Shown here in pieces: positions 21,471 through 31,686 of a stretch of DNA of 64,000 nucleotides. Under the pieces are notes generated by a model. It worked only from the letters and a program-made list of their open reading frames with translations. It searched no databases and was not told where the DNA came from. The DNA is from Sporotomaculum syntrophicum. Its GTDB lineage: Bacteria; Bacillota; Desulfotomaculia; Desulfotomaculales; Desulfallaceae. A program made the translations under genes and the position numbers. Within the stretch, counting starts at the first letter, position 1; each line of letters starts with the position of its first letter. Location of the stretch: the NCBI RefSeq assembly GCF_009932395.1, contig NZ_LSRS01000002.1, forward strand, positions 144,012 to 208,011, in the 5' to 3' direction.

Positions 21471-21499
21471 TTGCCCAATCTAAATATCTATGTTATAAT
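21471..21499 (+). promoter_or_regulatory. Promoter of the rpsF-ssb-rpsR operon
   Basis: TTGCCC (21471-21476), a 17-nt spacer and TATAAT (21494-21499). Transcription would begin near 21506 and give a leader of about 150 nt. Confidence 0.75.
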
Positions 21500-21505
21500 A
21501 CTAAA

Positions 21506-21648
21506 GCCAAAAATGGCAAAAAATTATATTCTATGGACCTACCCTGCTCTACTGCATAGATAAATTGTTGAAACAGTGATTTTGGCACAGACGCTGTTAT
21601 AAATGATAATATCTATGTTTCAGTAGGGCCTTATGTCCACAGGGAGGA
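21506..21648 (+). ncRNA. Structured rpsF mRNA leader, probable S6:S18 autoregulatory element
   Basis: Four-way folding is visible. GGACCTAC (21535-21542) pairs with GTAGG (21623-21627) and GTCC (21635-21638) around an asymmetric loop, and CATAGATA (21555-21562) pairs with TATCTATG (21610-21617). A small GCCA/TGGC hairpin lies at the 5' end. Firmicutes rpsF transcripts often carry a leader bound by the S6-S18 pair, and this one has the right position and size. I did not confirm the published consensus bases. Confidence 0.6.
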
Positions 21649-21658
21649 GGTGAAGATC

Positions 21659-21949
21659 GTGCGTCAGTATGAATTAGTATTTATTGTTAGGACGGATCTA
21701 GATGAAGAGACTACCGATGCTTTAATAACTAAAGTTAGGGGTATCGCGGAAATCAATGGCGCCGAGGTTACTAAGCTTGAGAAGTGGGGTAAGCGCAGGC
21801 TAGCCTATGAAATCAAGAATTCACGCGAAGGGTTTTACGTCATAATGAATTTCAAAGGTGAAGCAGCGGTAGCTGCTGAGTTGGACCGTATACTAAAGAT
21901 AACCGAGAATATATTGCGGCATATGATCGTTCGTGAAGATGAAAAATAA
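21659..21949 (+). CDS. rpsF: 30S ribosomal protein S6
   Basis: This 96-aa protein begins MRQYELVFIVRTDLDEE and has the KWGKRRLAYEIKNSREGFYVIMNF strand pair (in part), typical of S6, which binds 16S rRNA as a dimer with S18. The GTG at 21659 gives the family N-terminus and sits 7 nt after AGGAGGTGA; a GTG three codons earlier overlaps that site. The operon order rpsF-ssb-rpsR is standard. Confidence 0.95.
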   Translation: MRQYELVFIVRTDLDEETTDALITKVRGIAEINGAEVTKLEKWGKRRLAYEIKNSREGFYVIMNFKGEAAVAAELDRILKITENILRHMIVREDEK

Positions 21950-21995
21950 ATAGCCTTTATATAGAGATTTAAGCACATCAAGGCGGTGATTTTTT

Positions 21996-22418
21996 ATGCT
22001 AAATAAAGTTATTTTAATTGGTAGACTGACCCAAAATCCTGAACTTCGTTATACACCCAGTGGAATGCAGGTTGCTACATTCACCTTAGCTTTGAATCGC
22101 ATCTACAACAACCGGCAGGGAGAAAAGGTTGAGGATACTACTTTTATTGATATTGTTGTGTGGCAAAAGATTGCTGAGAGTTGTGCCAAGTATTTGAGCA
22201 AGGGGAGTTTGGTAGCAGTAGATGGGAGATTGCAATCTCGCTCTTATGACGATAAGCAGGGTATACGCCGTAAAGTAGTCGAAGTAGTGGCTAATGACGT
22301 GCGTTTTTTGAATTCTGCCAAGGATAGTCGTGGCTCGGTCGCCAGTGGTAATAAAATCGCCGAAGATGAGCATTTTGCAAGTGAAATTAGCTTTAACGAG
22401 GAGGATATTCCGTTTTAG
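21996..22418 (+). CDS. ssb: Single-stranded DNA-binding protein
   Basis: This 140-aa SSB has an OB-fold starting [20 protein letters not shown], the TFTLALNR strand, and the acidic C-terminal tip EEDIPF that recruits partner enzymes. It lies between rpsF and rpsR, and AAGGCGGTGAT precedes its ATG. Confidence 0.97.
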   Translation: MLNKVILIGRLTQNPELRYTPSGMQVATFTLALNRIYNNRQGEKVEDTTFIDIVVWQKIAESCAKYLSKGSLVAVDGRLQSRSYDDKQGIRRKVVEVVANDVRFLNSAKDSRGSVASGNKIAEDEHFASEISFNEEDIPF

Positions 22419-22429
22419 GAGGGAATTAT

Positions 22430-22660
22430 ATGAGGCGTGAACGTGGGCGAAGGGGTAAAAAACGTATTTGCAGTTTTTGCGTCGATAAAATGGAAAATGT
22501 TGATTATAAAGATGTACCGCGTTTAAAAAAATATATTACTGAAAGAGGTAAAATTTTACCTCGTCGTATATCAGGTAATTGTGCTCGCCACCAGCGCATG
22601 CTGACTTTGGCTATTAAAAGAGCCAGGAATATAGCAATTTTACCATTTACAGCAGAATAA
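22430..22660 (+). CDS. rpsR: 30S ribosomal protein S18
   Basis: This 76-aa S18 has the family core [21 protein letters not shown]. It retains CSFC near the N-terminus and CARH later, the zinc-binding-like (C+) arrangement. Last gene of the rpsF operon; a terminator follows. Confidence 0.96.
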   Translation: MRRERGRRGKKRICSFCVDKMENVDYKDVPRLKKYITERGKILPRRISGNCARHQRMLTLAIKRARNIAILPFTAE

Positions 22661-22674
22661 ATTGGAGTATATAT

Positions 22675-22708
22675 GGGGGACATTGATGTTCCCCTTTATT
22701 TATTTTTA
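22675..22708 (+). terminator. Terminator after rpsR
   Basis: GGGGGACA (22675-22682) and TGTTCCCC (22687-22694) pair around a TTGA loop, followed by a T-rich tail. Confidence 0.8.
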
Positions 22709-22835
22709 AGGACTGGAATGTTGATCAATAAATAACAGCAGTGTACCCGGCACTACTATGAAGGAAAAACTATATATGTGCAGAACTCTTATTAAATTGT
22801 GTGAAAGTGCTTAAAAAATTAATAGGGGTGGGTTT

Positions 22836-23816
22836 TTGCATTTGATTGAGAAGTATTCAGGTGCAATGGAAGTGATATTGGCGGCCACCGTTATGGCATT
22901 ATTGGGATTACTGGGTTTGTTTATTGGACCGTTTTATTTTTTTGCAATGCTTTTTTTACCTTTGCCCCTGGTTTATCTTATATTAAAGAGAGATTTATTA
23001 TATGGCCTATATTCAGTGATATTGACTGCTCTTATATTATTAATTGCTTTTAATAATTTTAAGTCGGCTGGTTTATTGATTTTGCAGTTTGTTCCTCTTG
23101 GTTTATTAATTGGCTTAATGTTTAAAAATAAGCTCACGGTGTATAAAAGTATGACGGTGCTCTTTTTTTTGGCACTGCTAATAGCTGCACTAAATTTGTT
23201 GTTCAGTTTTGTGCTCAGCGGTACGGGTATCTCACAGGTTACCGAGGAGTTTAGAGTCATTATGGAACAAATGGCTCAGTTTTATAATCAAAATGGTTTG
23301 CTGGATGAAGCGAATAGGCAGCAATATTTAGATTTTACAGAGCAAATTATATATCTTGTACAAACTTTATTACCAGGAAACGTGGCAGTATGGAATATTA
23401 TAATGGCGATGCTCACGTATTTTATTGCTAAACATTGGATGCAAAAGTTGGGTCTCATAGTAGCCGATAATTTCCGTTTTACCAAGTTGCAAATACCTTG
23501 GTATTCTATATGGTTGATAATAATTGGATTGGTGTTTACTCTGCTTGGCGATGAATTATCCTGGCAACTTATGGATGTAACTGGAAAAAACATTTTGTAT
23601 ATTGCAGCCTTTATTTTTTTTGTATTAGGTTTAGCAGTTATATTATATTATGTTCAGTTATGGAGAATTTCTAAAGTAGTGAAGTTTTTTCTTATGGTTT
23701 GCTTATTGCTCTACTTGCCATTTACAGCAGCAATAGCAATAACCATTGGTATGATTGATTCTGTAGTTGATTTGCGGCGTCAGCAAATTGAAGATGATGG
23801 AATTAAAGGAGACTGA
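22836..23816 (+). CDS. DUF2232 / YybS family membrane protein
   Basis: This 326-aa integral membrane protein has about eight hydrophobic segments and a soluble loop near residues 135-175. It lies directly before rplI, as YybS does in Bacillus and other spore formers. No biochemical function is established. The start is TTG after TAGGGGTGGG. It ends 2 bp before rplI, so the two are probably cotranscribed. Confidence 0.8.
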   Translation: MHLIEKYSGAMEVILAATVMALLGLLGLFIGPFYFFAMLFLPLPLVYLILKRDLLYGLYSVILTALILLIAFNNFKSAGLLILQFVPLGLLIGLMFKNKLTVYKSMTVLFFLALLIAALNLLFSFVLSGTGISQVTEEFRVIMEQMAQFYNQNGLLDEANRQQYLDFTEQIIYLVQTLLPGNVAVWNIIMAMLTYFIAKHWMQKLGLIVADNFRFTKLQIPWYSIWLIIIGLVFTLLGDELSWQLMDVTGKNILYIAAFIFFVLGLAVILYYVQLWRISKVVKFFLMVCLLLYLPFTAAIAITIGMIDSVVDLRRQQIEDDGIKGD

Positions 23817-23818
23817 TT

Positions 23819-24268
23819 ATGCAAGTTATTTTGTTGGAAAATGTTAAAAAACTTGGTATAAAAGGGCAAGTGGTAAAAGTTGCCGAAGGTTATGCCCGTA
23901 ATTATCTTATACCCAAAGGCCTGGCAGTAGAAGCATCAAAGGGAAAATTAAAAGACTTGGAAAAACAAAGTCAGGTACAAGAAGCAAACAGGAAAAAATT
24001 AGAAGATGAAGCCAGGAAACTTGGTCAGCAATTGGAAAACCTGAAATTGGTCATGCAAACCAAAGTGGGTGATGCTGGTAAATTGTTTGGGGCTATTAAT
24101 AATAAGGATATTGCAGAATTTTTGTATAATAACTATGGCTTTTCAGTGGATAAGAAAAAAATCATATTAAAAGATCCCATTAAAGCGTTGGGTGAATACA
24201 CTATTATCATAAAACTTCACCCAGCGGTTCAGGCCCAAATTAATGTGGAAGTAGTTCCGGAGGCTTAA
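23819..24268 (+). CDS. rplI: 50S ribosomal protein L9
   Basis: This 149-aa protein opens MQVILLENVKKLGIKGQVVK and has the RNA-binding GYARNYLIPKGLAVEAS motif (about residues 24-40), then the long connecting helix and C-terminal domain. GGAGACTGATT precedes the ATG. Confidence 0.97.
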   Translation: MQVILLENVKKLGIKGQVVKVAEGYARNYLIPKGLAVEASKGKLKDLEKQSQVQEANRKKLEDEARKLGQQLENLKLVMQTKVGDAGKLFGAINNKDIAEFLYNNYGFSVDKKKIILKDPIKALGEYTIIIKLHPAVQAQINVEVVPEA

Positions 24269-24295
24269 CACTGACAGTAAGGAGACTTGACAGCA

Positions 24296-26209
24296 ATGAA
24301 AAGCATTCTTGAAAAAATTAAAGGTAAAAATGATTTGAGCGCCAAGTTCAGAGAACAGGAACAATTGCGGCGGCAAGTTAATTCATTATTTAATTTGCTT
24401 ACCGATTTGTACGGCTCGGATAAAATTGTTTTGCGGGCTGGAAAATTAAATGTTTTGCAAATGATGCGTTCTGATATATTGCCTGAACAGGTGCTTGCCT
24501 TACAGAAAATTGTCTTTGAAGATCCTACTATTGAAATTGTACCGGAATTTGAAGATATACCTGGTATACTGGATGAAATTGAAAATGAAATTGCCGATAT
24601 AATTGCTCGTCGCACTTTGGAAGATGAGTTAGAAAAAAAAATCAACGAACGTTTACAGCAACGGCACGAAGAATACGTTAGTGAGATAAAAATGCAAATA
24701 ATTAAGGAAAATGCCGGTCCCGAGAATGCCCAGACATTGAAAAAGTTTGCTGTTTTAGAAAAACTTGAACAGAAGCATTTGGTTAGATCTGTGCTAGATG
24801 TGTTGAGGCCTTCTGGTTTTGATGAAGTTATAGGCCAGGAGCGCCCGGTCAGAGCGTTGCTTTCCAAACTGACATCACCATTCCCTCAACATATATTACT
24901 TTATGGACCACCAGGGGTAGGTAAAACAACTGCGGCAAGATTGGCTCTTGCAGCAGCCCGGGGCTTAAAGCATAGTCCCTTTGAGCAAGATGCATCTTTT
25001 GTAGAAGTAAATGGGACAACATTGCGCTGGGATCCGCGGGAGGTAACTAATCCTTTGCTGGGTTCTGTACATGACCCTATTTACCAAGGGGCAAGACGTG
25101 ATTTGGCAGACAGTGGTGTACCTGAACCCAAACCCGGTTTGGTAACGGACGCTCATGGTGGTGTATTGTTCATTGATGAAATAGGCGAGTTAGATATTAT
25201 TCTACAAAACAAGTTATTAAAGGTGTTGGAGGATAAACGTGTATTTTTTGAATCTTCCTATTACGACCCTTCTGATAGTAATATTCCGAAATATATAAAG
25301 AAACTATTTGAAGAAGGTGCTCCGGCAGATTTTATATTAATAGGCGCGACTACTCGAGGGCCGGAGGAAATAAATCCTGCTTTACGTAGTCGTTGCGCTG
25401 AAATATTTTTTGAACCTCTAACTCCTTCTGATATTTATAAAATTGTACAGCAGGCTGCTCAAAAGTTAAATGTAACTATAGATGACCATGTAGCTGATAT
25501 TATAGCAGAATACACTATTGAAGGCCGCAAGGCGACGAATATTTTGGCGGATGCTTATGCACTGGCATCTAACAGGTCGTTAGAAGATCAAAACTTAGTA
25601 ATTAAAGCAAGTGATGTTTACGAAGTGATTCAGGTAAGTCGTCTAACACCTTATGTTATAAGGCGGGCTTCCGAAAAAAAAGAGGTAGGCAGGATTTTCG
25701 GACTTGGTGTGGCCGGGTTTGTTGGTTCGGCTCTGGAAATTGAAGCGGTAGCTTTTCCAGCTCGGCGCCAGGAAGGAGGATTAATTCGTTTTAATGAAAC
25801 AGCGGGCAGTATGGCCAGGGATTCTGTATTTAATGCAGCCTCAGTACTACGCAAGTTAACTGGTCGTGATATATATGATTATGACGTACATGTTAACGTT
25901 GTTGGCGGTGGGCGTATTGATGGACCTTCAGCCGGCGTAGCTATATCGCTAGCTATTTATAGCGCTTTGGAAAACTTACCGGTTCCTCAAAATATTGCCG
26001 TTACTGGTGAACTATCCATTCAGGGCATGATCAGGGCGGTTGGCGGTGTGCCGGAAAAAATATATGGTGCTAAGCAGTGTGGTATTGATACCGTATTTAT
26101 ACCTTTGGAAAATGAGAAAGATATTCCTTTGGATGCTAAGGGGATTAAAGTTAAAACGGTACAGACATTTGAAGAATTAATTAATCATGTATTTCCTTTA
26201 GCTAACTAA
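24296..26209 (+). CDS. lonC: LonC-type ATP-dependent protease
   Basis: This 637-aa member of the Lon family found in spore formers has an N-terminal coiled region, an AAA+ domain with Walker A GPPGVGKTTAARLAL (about residue 205) and Walker B GGVLFIDEIGELD (about 288), and a C-terminal Lon serine protease domain. The catalytic Ser lies in GPSAGVAISLAIYSAL and the catalytic Lys in PEKIYGAKQCG, so the dyad is intact. I chose the ATG three codons into the frame, since the upstream TTG is too close to AAGGAG. It follows rplI and precedes dnaB. Confidence 0.9.
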   Translation: MKSILEKIKGKNDLSAKFREQEQLRRQVNSLFNLLTDLYGSDKIVLRAGKLNVLQMMRSDILPEQVLALQKIVFEDPTIEIVPEFEDIPGILDEIENEIADIIARRTLEDELEKKINERLQQRHEEYVSEIKMQIIKENAGPENAQTLKKFAVLEKLEQKHLVRSVLDVLRPSGFDEVIGQERPVRALLSKLTSPFPQHILLYGPPGVGKTTAARLALAAARGLKHSPFEQDASFVEVNGTTLRWDPREVTNPLLGSVHDPIYQGARRDLADSGVPEPKPGLVTDAHGGVLFIDEIGELDIILQNKLLKVLEDKRVFFESSYYDPSDSNIPKYIKKLFEEGAPADFILIGATTRGPEEINPALRSRCAEIFFEPLTPSDIYKIVQQAAQKLNVTIDDHVADIIAEYTIEGRKATNILADAYALASNRSLEDQNLVIKASDVYEVIQVSRLTPYVIRRASEKKEVGRIFGLGVAGFVGSALEIEAVAFPARRQEGGLIRFNETAGSMARDSVFNAASVLRKLTGRDIYDYDVHVNVVGGGRIDGPSAGVAISLAIYSALENLPVPQNIAVTGELSIQGMIRAVGGVPEKIYGAKQCGIDTVFIPLENEKDIPLDAKGIKVKTVQTFEELINHVFPLAN

Positions 26210-26247
26210 ACAAGTAATTGACCTTTGACGATTAGGTGATGATGGCT

Positions 26248-27579
26248 ATGTGGGAAAAAGTGCCCCCCCATAATATAGATGCCGAGCAAGCTGTGTTGGG
26301 CGCACTTTTTTTGGATAACAACGCGATTGCAATAGTAACACGTTTTTTACATCCGGAAGATTTTTATGTGGAAGCCCACCGAGTTATTTATCAAACTATC
26401 CTTGATTTAGAGGAAAATGGTCAGGCTGCTGATCTGGTGACAGTGACTGACCAATTGCGCCGTCGAGGTGATTTAGAAAAGGTGGGCGGAGCCACCTATG
26501 TGGCAACGCTAAGTAATATTTCCCCAACTGCTGCTAATGCTGAACATTACGCCCGCATTGTAGAGGAAAAAGCTCTTTTGCGCAATTTAATTAACTTAGC
26601 AACCAGAATTGCTGGCATGGGATATGAGGGCAGTGAGGATGCCGAAAGGTTAATGGAAGAGGCCGAAAAAATGCTGGTAGAGCTAGGCTCACGGCGTACT
26701 TCGGTATTGTTTATTGAAATCAAGGATATACTAATGGAAACCTTTAAACACCTGGAACACCTAGCTAAACATAAGGATGAAATACATGGGGTGCCCACAG
26801 GTTTTATTGATTTAGATCGTCTTTGCCAGGGATTGCAGCCGGGGGATCTTGTGATTGTGGCTGGACGTCCTTCTATGGGTAAAACCAGTTTTGGGATGGG
26901 TATAGCTTATAACGCAGCGGAACGAATTAACAAACCAGTGGCTGTATTTAGTTTGGAAATGTCCAAGGAGCAACTGGTGCAAAGAATGCTTTGTGCTGAA
27001 GCCATGGTTGACCAGCATAAAATACGCACAGGTTCAATTGGTGATGAGGACTGGGATAAGTTAACCCAAAAAGCTCGGGAAATTGCTAAACTTCCTATTT
27101 TTATTGATGATTCTGGTATACTTACCGCTCGTCAACTCAGGTCAAAAGCTCGTCGTTTACACATGGAAAAGGGCTTGGGTTTGATAGTTATCGATTATTT
27201 ACAGTTAATGCAAGGTAGTGGTCGTACAGAGAATAGACAACAAGAAATTGCCAACATATCCCGTTCATTAAAGGCTTTAGCTAAAGAGCTTAGCGTGCCT
27301 ATTCTGGCATTAGCTCAGTTAAGCCGTTCTGTAGAACAGCGACAGGATAAAAAACCAATAATGTCTGATTTACGAGAAAGTGGCAGCCTTGAGCAGGACG
27401 CTGACGTAGTAATGTTTATCTACCGGGATGAATACTATAACCCTGACACTGAAAAAATAGGCATTGCAGATATAATTGTGGCTAAGCAAAGGAACGGCCC
27501 CACCGGAGTGGTAGAACTTGCTTTTTTAAAAGAATATACCAAGTTTATGACAATGACCCGGCGCAATGAATGGGAATAA
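26248..27579 (+). CDS. dnaB: Replicative DNA helicase DnaB
   Basis: This 443-aa hexameric helicase (DnaC in Bacillus naming) unwinds the fork. The N-terminal domain opens PPHNIDAEQAVLGALFLDNN. The RecA-like domain has Walker A GRPSMGKTSFGMG (about residue 208), LIVIDYLQLM (about 310) and RESGSLEQDADVV. I chose the ATG after AGGTGATGATGGCT; the frame is open four codons further upstream within the ribosome-binding site. Confidence 0.97.
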   Translation: MWEKVPPHNIDAEQAVLGALFLDNNAIAIVTRFLHPEDFYVEAHRVIYQTILDLEENGQAADLVTVTDQLRRRGDLEKVGGATYVATLSNISPTAANAEHYARIVEEKALLRNLINLATRIAGMGYEGSEDAERLMEEAEKMLVELGSRRTSVLFIEIKDILMETFKHLEHLAKHKDEIHGVPTGFIDLDRLCQGLQPGDLVIVAGRPSMGKTSFGMGIAYNAAERINKPVAVFSLEMSKEQLVQRMLCAEAMVDQHKIRTGSIGDEDWDKLTQKAREIAKLPIFIDDSGILTARQLRSKARRLHMEKGLGLIVIDYLQLMQGSGRTENRQQEIANISRSLKALAKELSVPILALAQLSRSVEQRQDKKPIMSDLRESGSLEQDADVVMFIYRDEYYNPDTEKIGIADIIVAKQRNGPTGVVELAFLKEYTKFMTMTRRNEWE

Positions 27580-27601
27580 TAAGAATATTGGTTAATTTAT
27601 C

Positions 27602-27630
27602 TTGACATAAAAAATATGATTTGATAATAT
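27602..27630 (+). promoter_or_regulatory. Promoter candidate upstream of the flavoprotein gene
   Basis: TTGACA (27602-27607), a 17-nt spacer and TAATAT (27625-27630). The dnaB terminator lies between it and the next gene, so its transcript would have to pass that hairpin. Confidence 0.5.
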
Positions 27631-27689
27631 TCTATTGTTGTGCGCTAGTATACCGTTAATAATACTCGTAATAAAGCATGTAATTGACT

Positions 27690-27724
27690 AACTCAAACAC
27701 AGCACTTGTTTGGGTTATTTTTAT
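27690..27724 (+). terminator. Terminator after dnaB
   Basis: AACTCAAACA pairs with TGTTTGGGTT (one G-U pair) around a 7-nt loop, followed by ATTTTTATG. Confidence 0.72.
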
Positions 27725-27769
27725 GTAGATGTGTACAAAATATTTAAAGGAAAAACGGGGGGTTGACCA

Positions 27770-29158
27770 GTGACACAACACTATGACGTGATTATTGTTG
27801 GTGCAGGTCCAGCTGGCATTTTTGCTGCTTTGGAGATATCTGCAAAAAAAAGTGATTTACGGGTATTAATCTTAGAAAAAGGTCGCGATATCAACCAGCG
27901 AAATTGCCTCTCCCGGGAGAAAGGCGGAAGTTGCTTTAATTGCAATCCTTGTTCGACCGTTTGCGGTTGGGGAGGTGCTGGTGCTTTCAGTGATGGTAAG
28001 CTAACCCTTTCATCGGAGATTGGTGGCAGCCTAGATCAATACCTGGGCGAAGAAAAACTTAACGAAATGATTAAGGAAGTTGATCAGACATATCTGCAAT
28101 TTGGTGCTCCTAAACATGTCTATGGAGTGGAACATCAAGATGAGATACATGAATTTCAGCGTCAGGCTATAATTGCTAACTTAAAACTAGTACCTGTAGC
28201 GATTCGACATCTAGGCACAGGACGTTGTCAGGAAATCTTGAAGAATATGTATGAATACCTAATAAATAAAAATATTGAAGTTCGAACTCAAGTAGCTGTT
28301 GAGCAAATCATTACTGAAAAATCCTTTGTAAAGGGTATTCGCACTGCTGATGGTGAAGAATTCACTAGTGACTATGTGATATTAGCACCGGGGCGGGAAG
28401 GTTCTGAATGGCTAGCTCAGGAAGCCAATCGTTTGGAACTGCAAACTGGAAATAATCCGGTTGATATCGGGGTGCGTGTGGAAGTACCGGCTGCTATCAT
28501 GGAGCAATTAACCAGGGTTTTTTATGAATCCAAACTGATTTATTATTCCCAGACGTTTGACGACCGGGTGCGTACATTTTGCATGAATCCAAATGGTCAA
28601 GTCGTAATAGAGAACAACGATGGTTTGTTAACTGTAAACGGACATAGTCATGCTTTTAACAAAACGGATAACACAAACTTTGCTGTCCTAGTCAGCAAGA
28701 CGTTCACTGAGCCATTTAGGGAACCTATTACCTATGGTAAGTATATAGCTAGCCTGGCTAACATGTTGGGCGGTGGTGTAATTGTACAGCGGTTAGGCGA
28801 TTTACTGGATGGACGGAGATCTAATGTGGATCGTATTAAAAAATGTCTTGTGCTACCTACCCTTAAAGAGGCCACTCCGGGGGATCTAAGCCTGGTATTT
28901 CCTTACCGGCACTTGGTGGCCATTGTGGAGATGCTCAAAGCACTGGATATTATTGCTCCTGGGGTATATTCCCGCCATACATTATTATACGGCGTGGAGG
29001 TTAAGTTTTACTCATCCAGGTTAGCTCTAAGTAATAGTCTTGAAACACGGATTAAAAACTTATTTGCGGCAGGTGATGGTGCTGGTGTCACAAGGGGTTT
29101 GGCTCAGGCTTCGGTGGCGGGCATGGTAGCTGCCAGGGAAATTCTTAGCAGATTATAA
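27770..29158 (+). CDS. FAD-dependent oxidoreductase of unknown substrate
   Basis: This 462-aa flavoprotein opens with the dinucleotide-binding VIIVGAGPAGIFAALEIS (residues 6-23) and ends with an FAD-contacting LFAAGDGAGVTRGLAQASVAGMVAA segment (in part, about 430). A cysteine cluster CFNCNPCSTVCGWGGAGAFSDGK near residues 60-80 is characteristic of a conserved uncharacterised bacterial family. Its substrate is unknown. The GTG start follows a run of G. It sits 12 bp before purA. Confidence 0.82.
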   Translation: MTQHYDVIIVGAGPAGIFAALEISAKKSDLRVLILEKGRDINQRNCLSREKGGSCFNCNPCSTVCGWGGAGAFSDGKLTLSSEIGGSLDQYLGEEKLNEMIKEVDQTYLQFGAPKHVYGVEHQDEIHEFQRQAIIANLKLVPVAIRHLGTGRCQEILKNMYEYLINKNIEVRTQVAVEQIITEKSFVKGIRTADGEEFTSDYVILAPGREGSEWLAQEANRLELQTGNNPVDIGVRVEVPAAIMEQLTRVFYESKLIYYSQTFDDRVRTFCMNPNGQVVIENNDGLLTVNGHSHAFNKTDNTNFAVLVSKTFTEPFREPITYGKYIASLANMLGGGVIVQRLGDLLDGRRSNVDRIKKCLVLPTLKEATPGDLSLVFPYRHLVAIVEMLKALDIIAPGVYSRHTLLYGVEVKFYSSRLALSNSLETRIKNLFAAGDGAGVTRGLAQASVAGMVAAREILSRL

Positions 29159-30457
<1,299 letters not shown>

Positions 30458-30610
30458 CTTAATAATTTAAAATGCAAATACATTTAGTTACTTGAAGCGG
30501 TAGTTATTCTGGTATACTCCTATATAGTATGACATGTAATAATTTCGTGAGAAGGGAAATATCTAACCCACAGGTAAAAAAATAAATAATGATTGTGATA
30601 ATAAAAATTA

Positions 30611-30639
30611 TTGACACCTTAGTTAATATGCTGTAATAT
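30611..30639 (+). promoter_or_regulatory. tRNA operon promoter
   Basis: TTGACA (30611-30616), a 17-nt spacer and TAATAT (30634-30639), 22 bp before tRNA-Lys. Confidence 0.75.
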
Positions 30640-30661
30640 ATACAACTGTAAGACAAAAAGT

Positions 30662-30737
30662 GAGCCATTAGCTCAGTCGGTAGAGCACCTGACTTTTAAT
30701 CAGGGTGTCCCGCGTTCGAGTCGCGGATGGCTCACCA
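30662..30737 (+). tRNA. tRNA-Lys (TTT)
   Basis: This 76-nt cloverleaf has the acceptor stem GAGCCAT/ATGGCTC, anticodon loop CTTTTAA, T-loop GTTCGAG and an encoded CCA. Anticodon TTT reads lysine. Confidence 0.96.
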
Positions 30738-30745
30738 CAAAACAC

Positions 30746-30821
30746 GGCCCCATGGTCAAGAGGCCTAAGACACCGCCCTTTCACGGCGGTAACCCGGGTT
30801 CGAATCCCGGTGGGGTCACCA
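30746..30821 (+). tRNA. tRNA-Glu (TTC)
   Basis: This 76-nt cloverleaf has the acceptor GGCCCCA/TGGGGTC, anticodon loop CTTTCAC, T-loop GTTCGAA and an encoded CCA. It lies 8 bp after tRNA-Lys in the same unit. Confidence 0.96.
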
Positions 30822-30826
30822 CTAGT

Positions 30827-30865
30827 AAGCCACCTTCCTAGTAATAGGTAGGTGGCTTTTTTTTT
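30827..30865 (+). terminator. Terminator of the tRNA operon
   Basis: AAGCCACCT.CCTA pairs with TAGG.AGGTGGCTT (one central mismatch) around a GTAA loop, followed by about nine T. Confidence 0.85.
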
Positions 30866-31211
30866 AAGTAAGCAATGGAATCTATTGCAGTTCAAGTAAG
30901 ACCGTTTTATCTACTCAAACTACACTATCCTTTAAACTTAAACCTGCACAACTTGTTATCCTCACTTCTACAATATCCAACATAAATAAAACGCCTACGA
31001 CACACAGCCATCAATATTTGCATATATTAGTACATGGTTTTAGCCTTTAATGGTGAAGTCCTACTTCGCTGGTAGCTTGAACCTAAATTAAGACATACCA
31101 AATTTTTGTATAATCTTAGCATTTAGAAATTATTTATTTGGGGGTGGTATCGTAGTACCTGTTTTAATGAGCAACTTTATGATGCAGATATAAATTATGT
31201 AAATTAATTAA
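30866..31211. other. Intergenic stretch without recognisable gene
   Basis: No reading frame with a ribosome-binding site or recognisable motif was seen on either strand. The sequence is AT-rich. It separates the housekeeping block from the polysaccharide locus and runs into a decayed gene. Confidence 0.5.
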
Positions 31212-31543
31212 CCAGTTATCGGTGGTGACATTATTGCTGTTACCGGCACTGTTAGCTACGCTTTGCGGGCATTTTTTTACGGAATGTACTTTGCAAAAAA
31301 CAAGAGAAGGAGTTTTTGGGGGCTTATTCTCCATGCCTTTTTTTGGGCTTTAGCCCTGTGCCAGGTCTTTGTCTGCTTGGTTTGTTTGCTCCATGGAAAG
31401 CATCATTTCTTTTTGTTACTCACGCCGTAATAGATTTTGTAAAAATGAGCCAAACCCATGACAATCTGAAGTTATTTCATGTTGCAAATATCATTGACCA
31501 ACTACTTCATTTCCTAACGGTTGTTATCGTCTTCATAGCATAA
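31212..31543 (+). pseudogene. Decayed membrane-protein gene (DUF3307-like)
   Basis: Two overlapping frames look like one small membrane protein. The first, ending in a stop near 31435, has YFAKNKRRSFWGLILHAFFW; the second (from about 31395) has FLFVTHAVIDFVKM and then NIIDQLLHFLTVVIVFIA. The HxxxDF and DQxxH spacing resembles the C-terminus of DUF3307 proteins as I remember them, so a frameshift near 31395-31410 is likely. The start is also missing. It could instead be a chance open frame. Confidence 0.4.
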
Positions 31544-31686
31544 AATATTATGTATTTTATGGAAAAGACTATTAATTGATTACTACTAGCCTAAACGAAA
31601 AAACTGATATGGCAGCACATTCTTCCTCTAGCTACAATAATATACTTTAAAGCACCTTATAACCTATGAAAAGAGAGTGACGAAAC

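Noticed and set aside
31316-31543. 75-aa open frame as an intact gene
   Set aside because: Its better-matching upstream part lies in another frame, so it was listed as a pseudogene.
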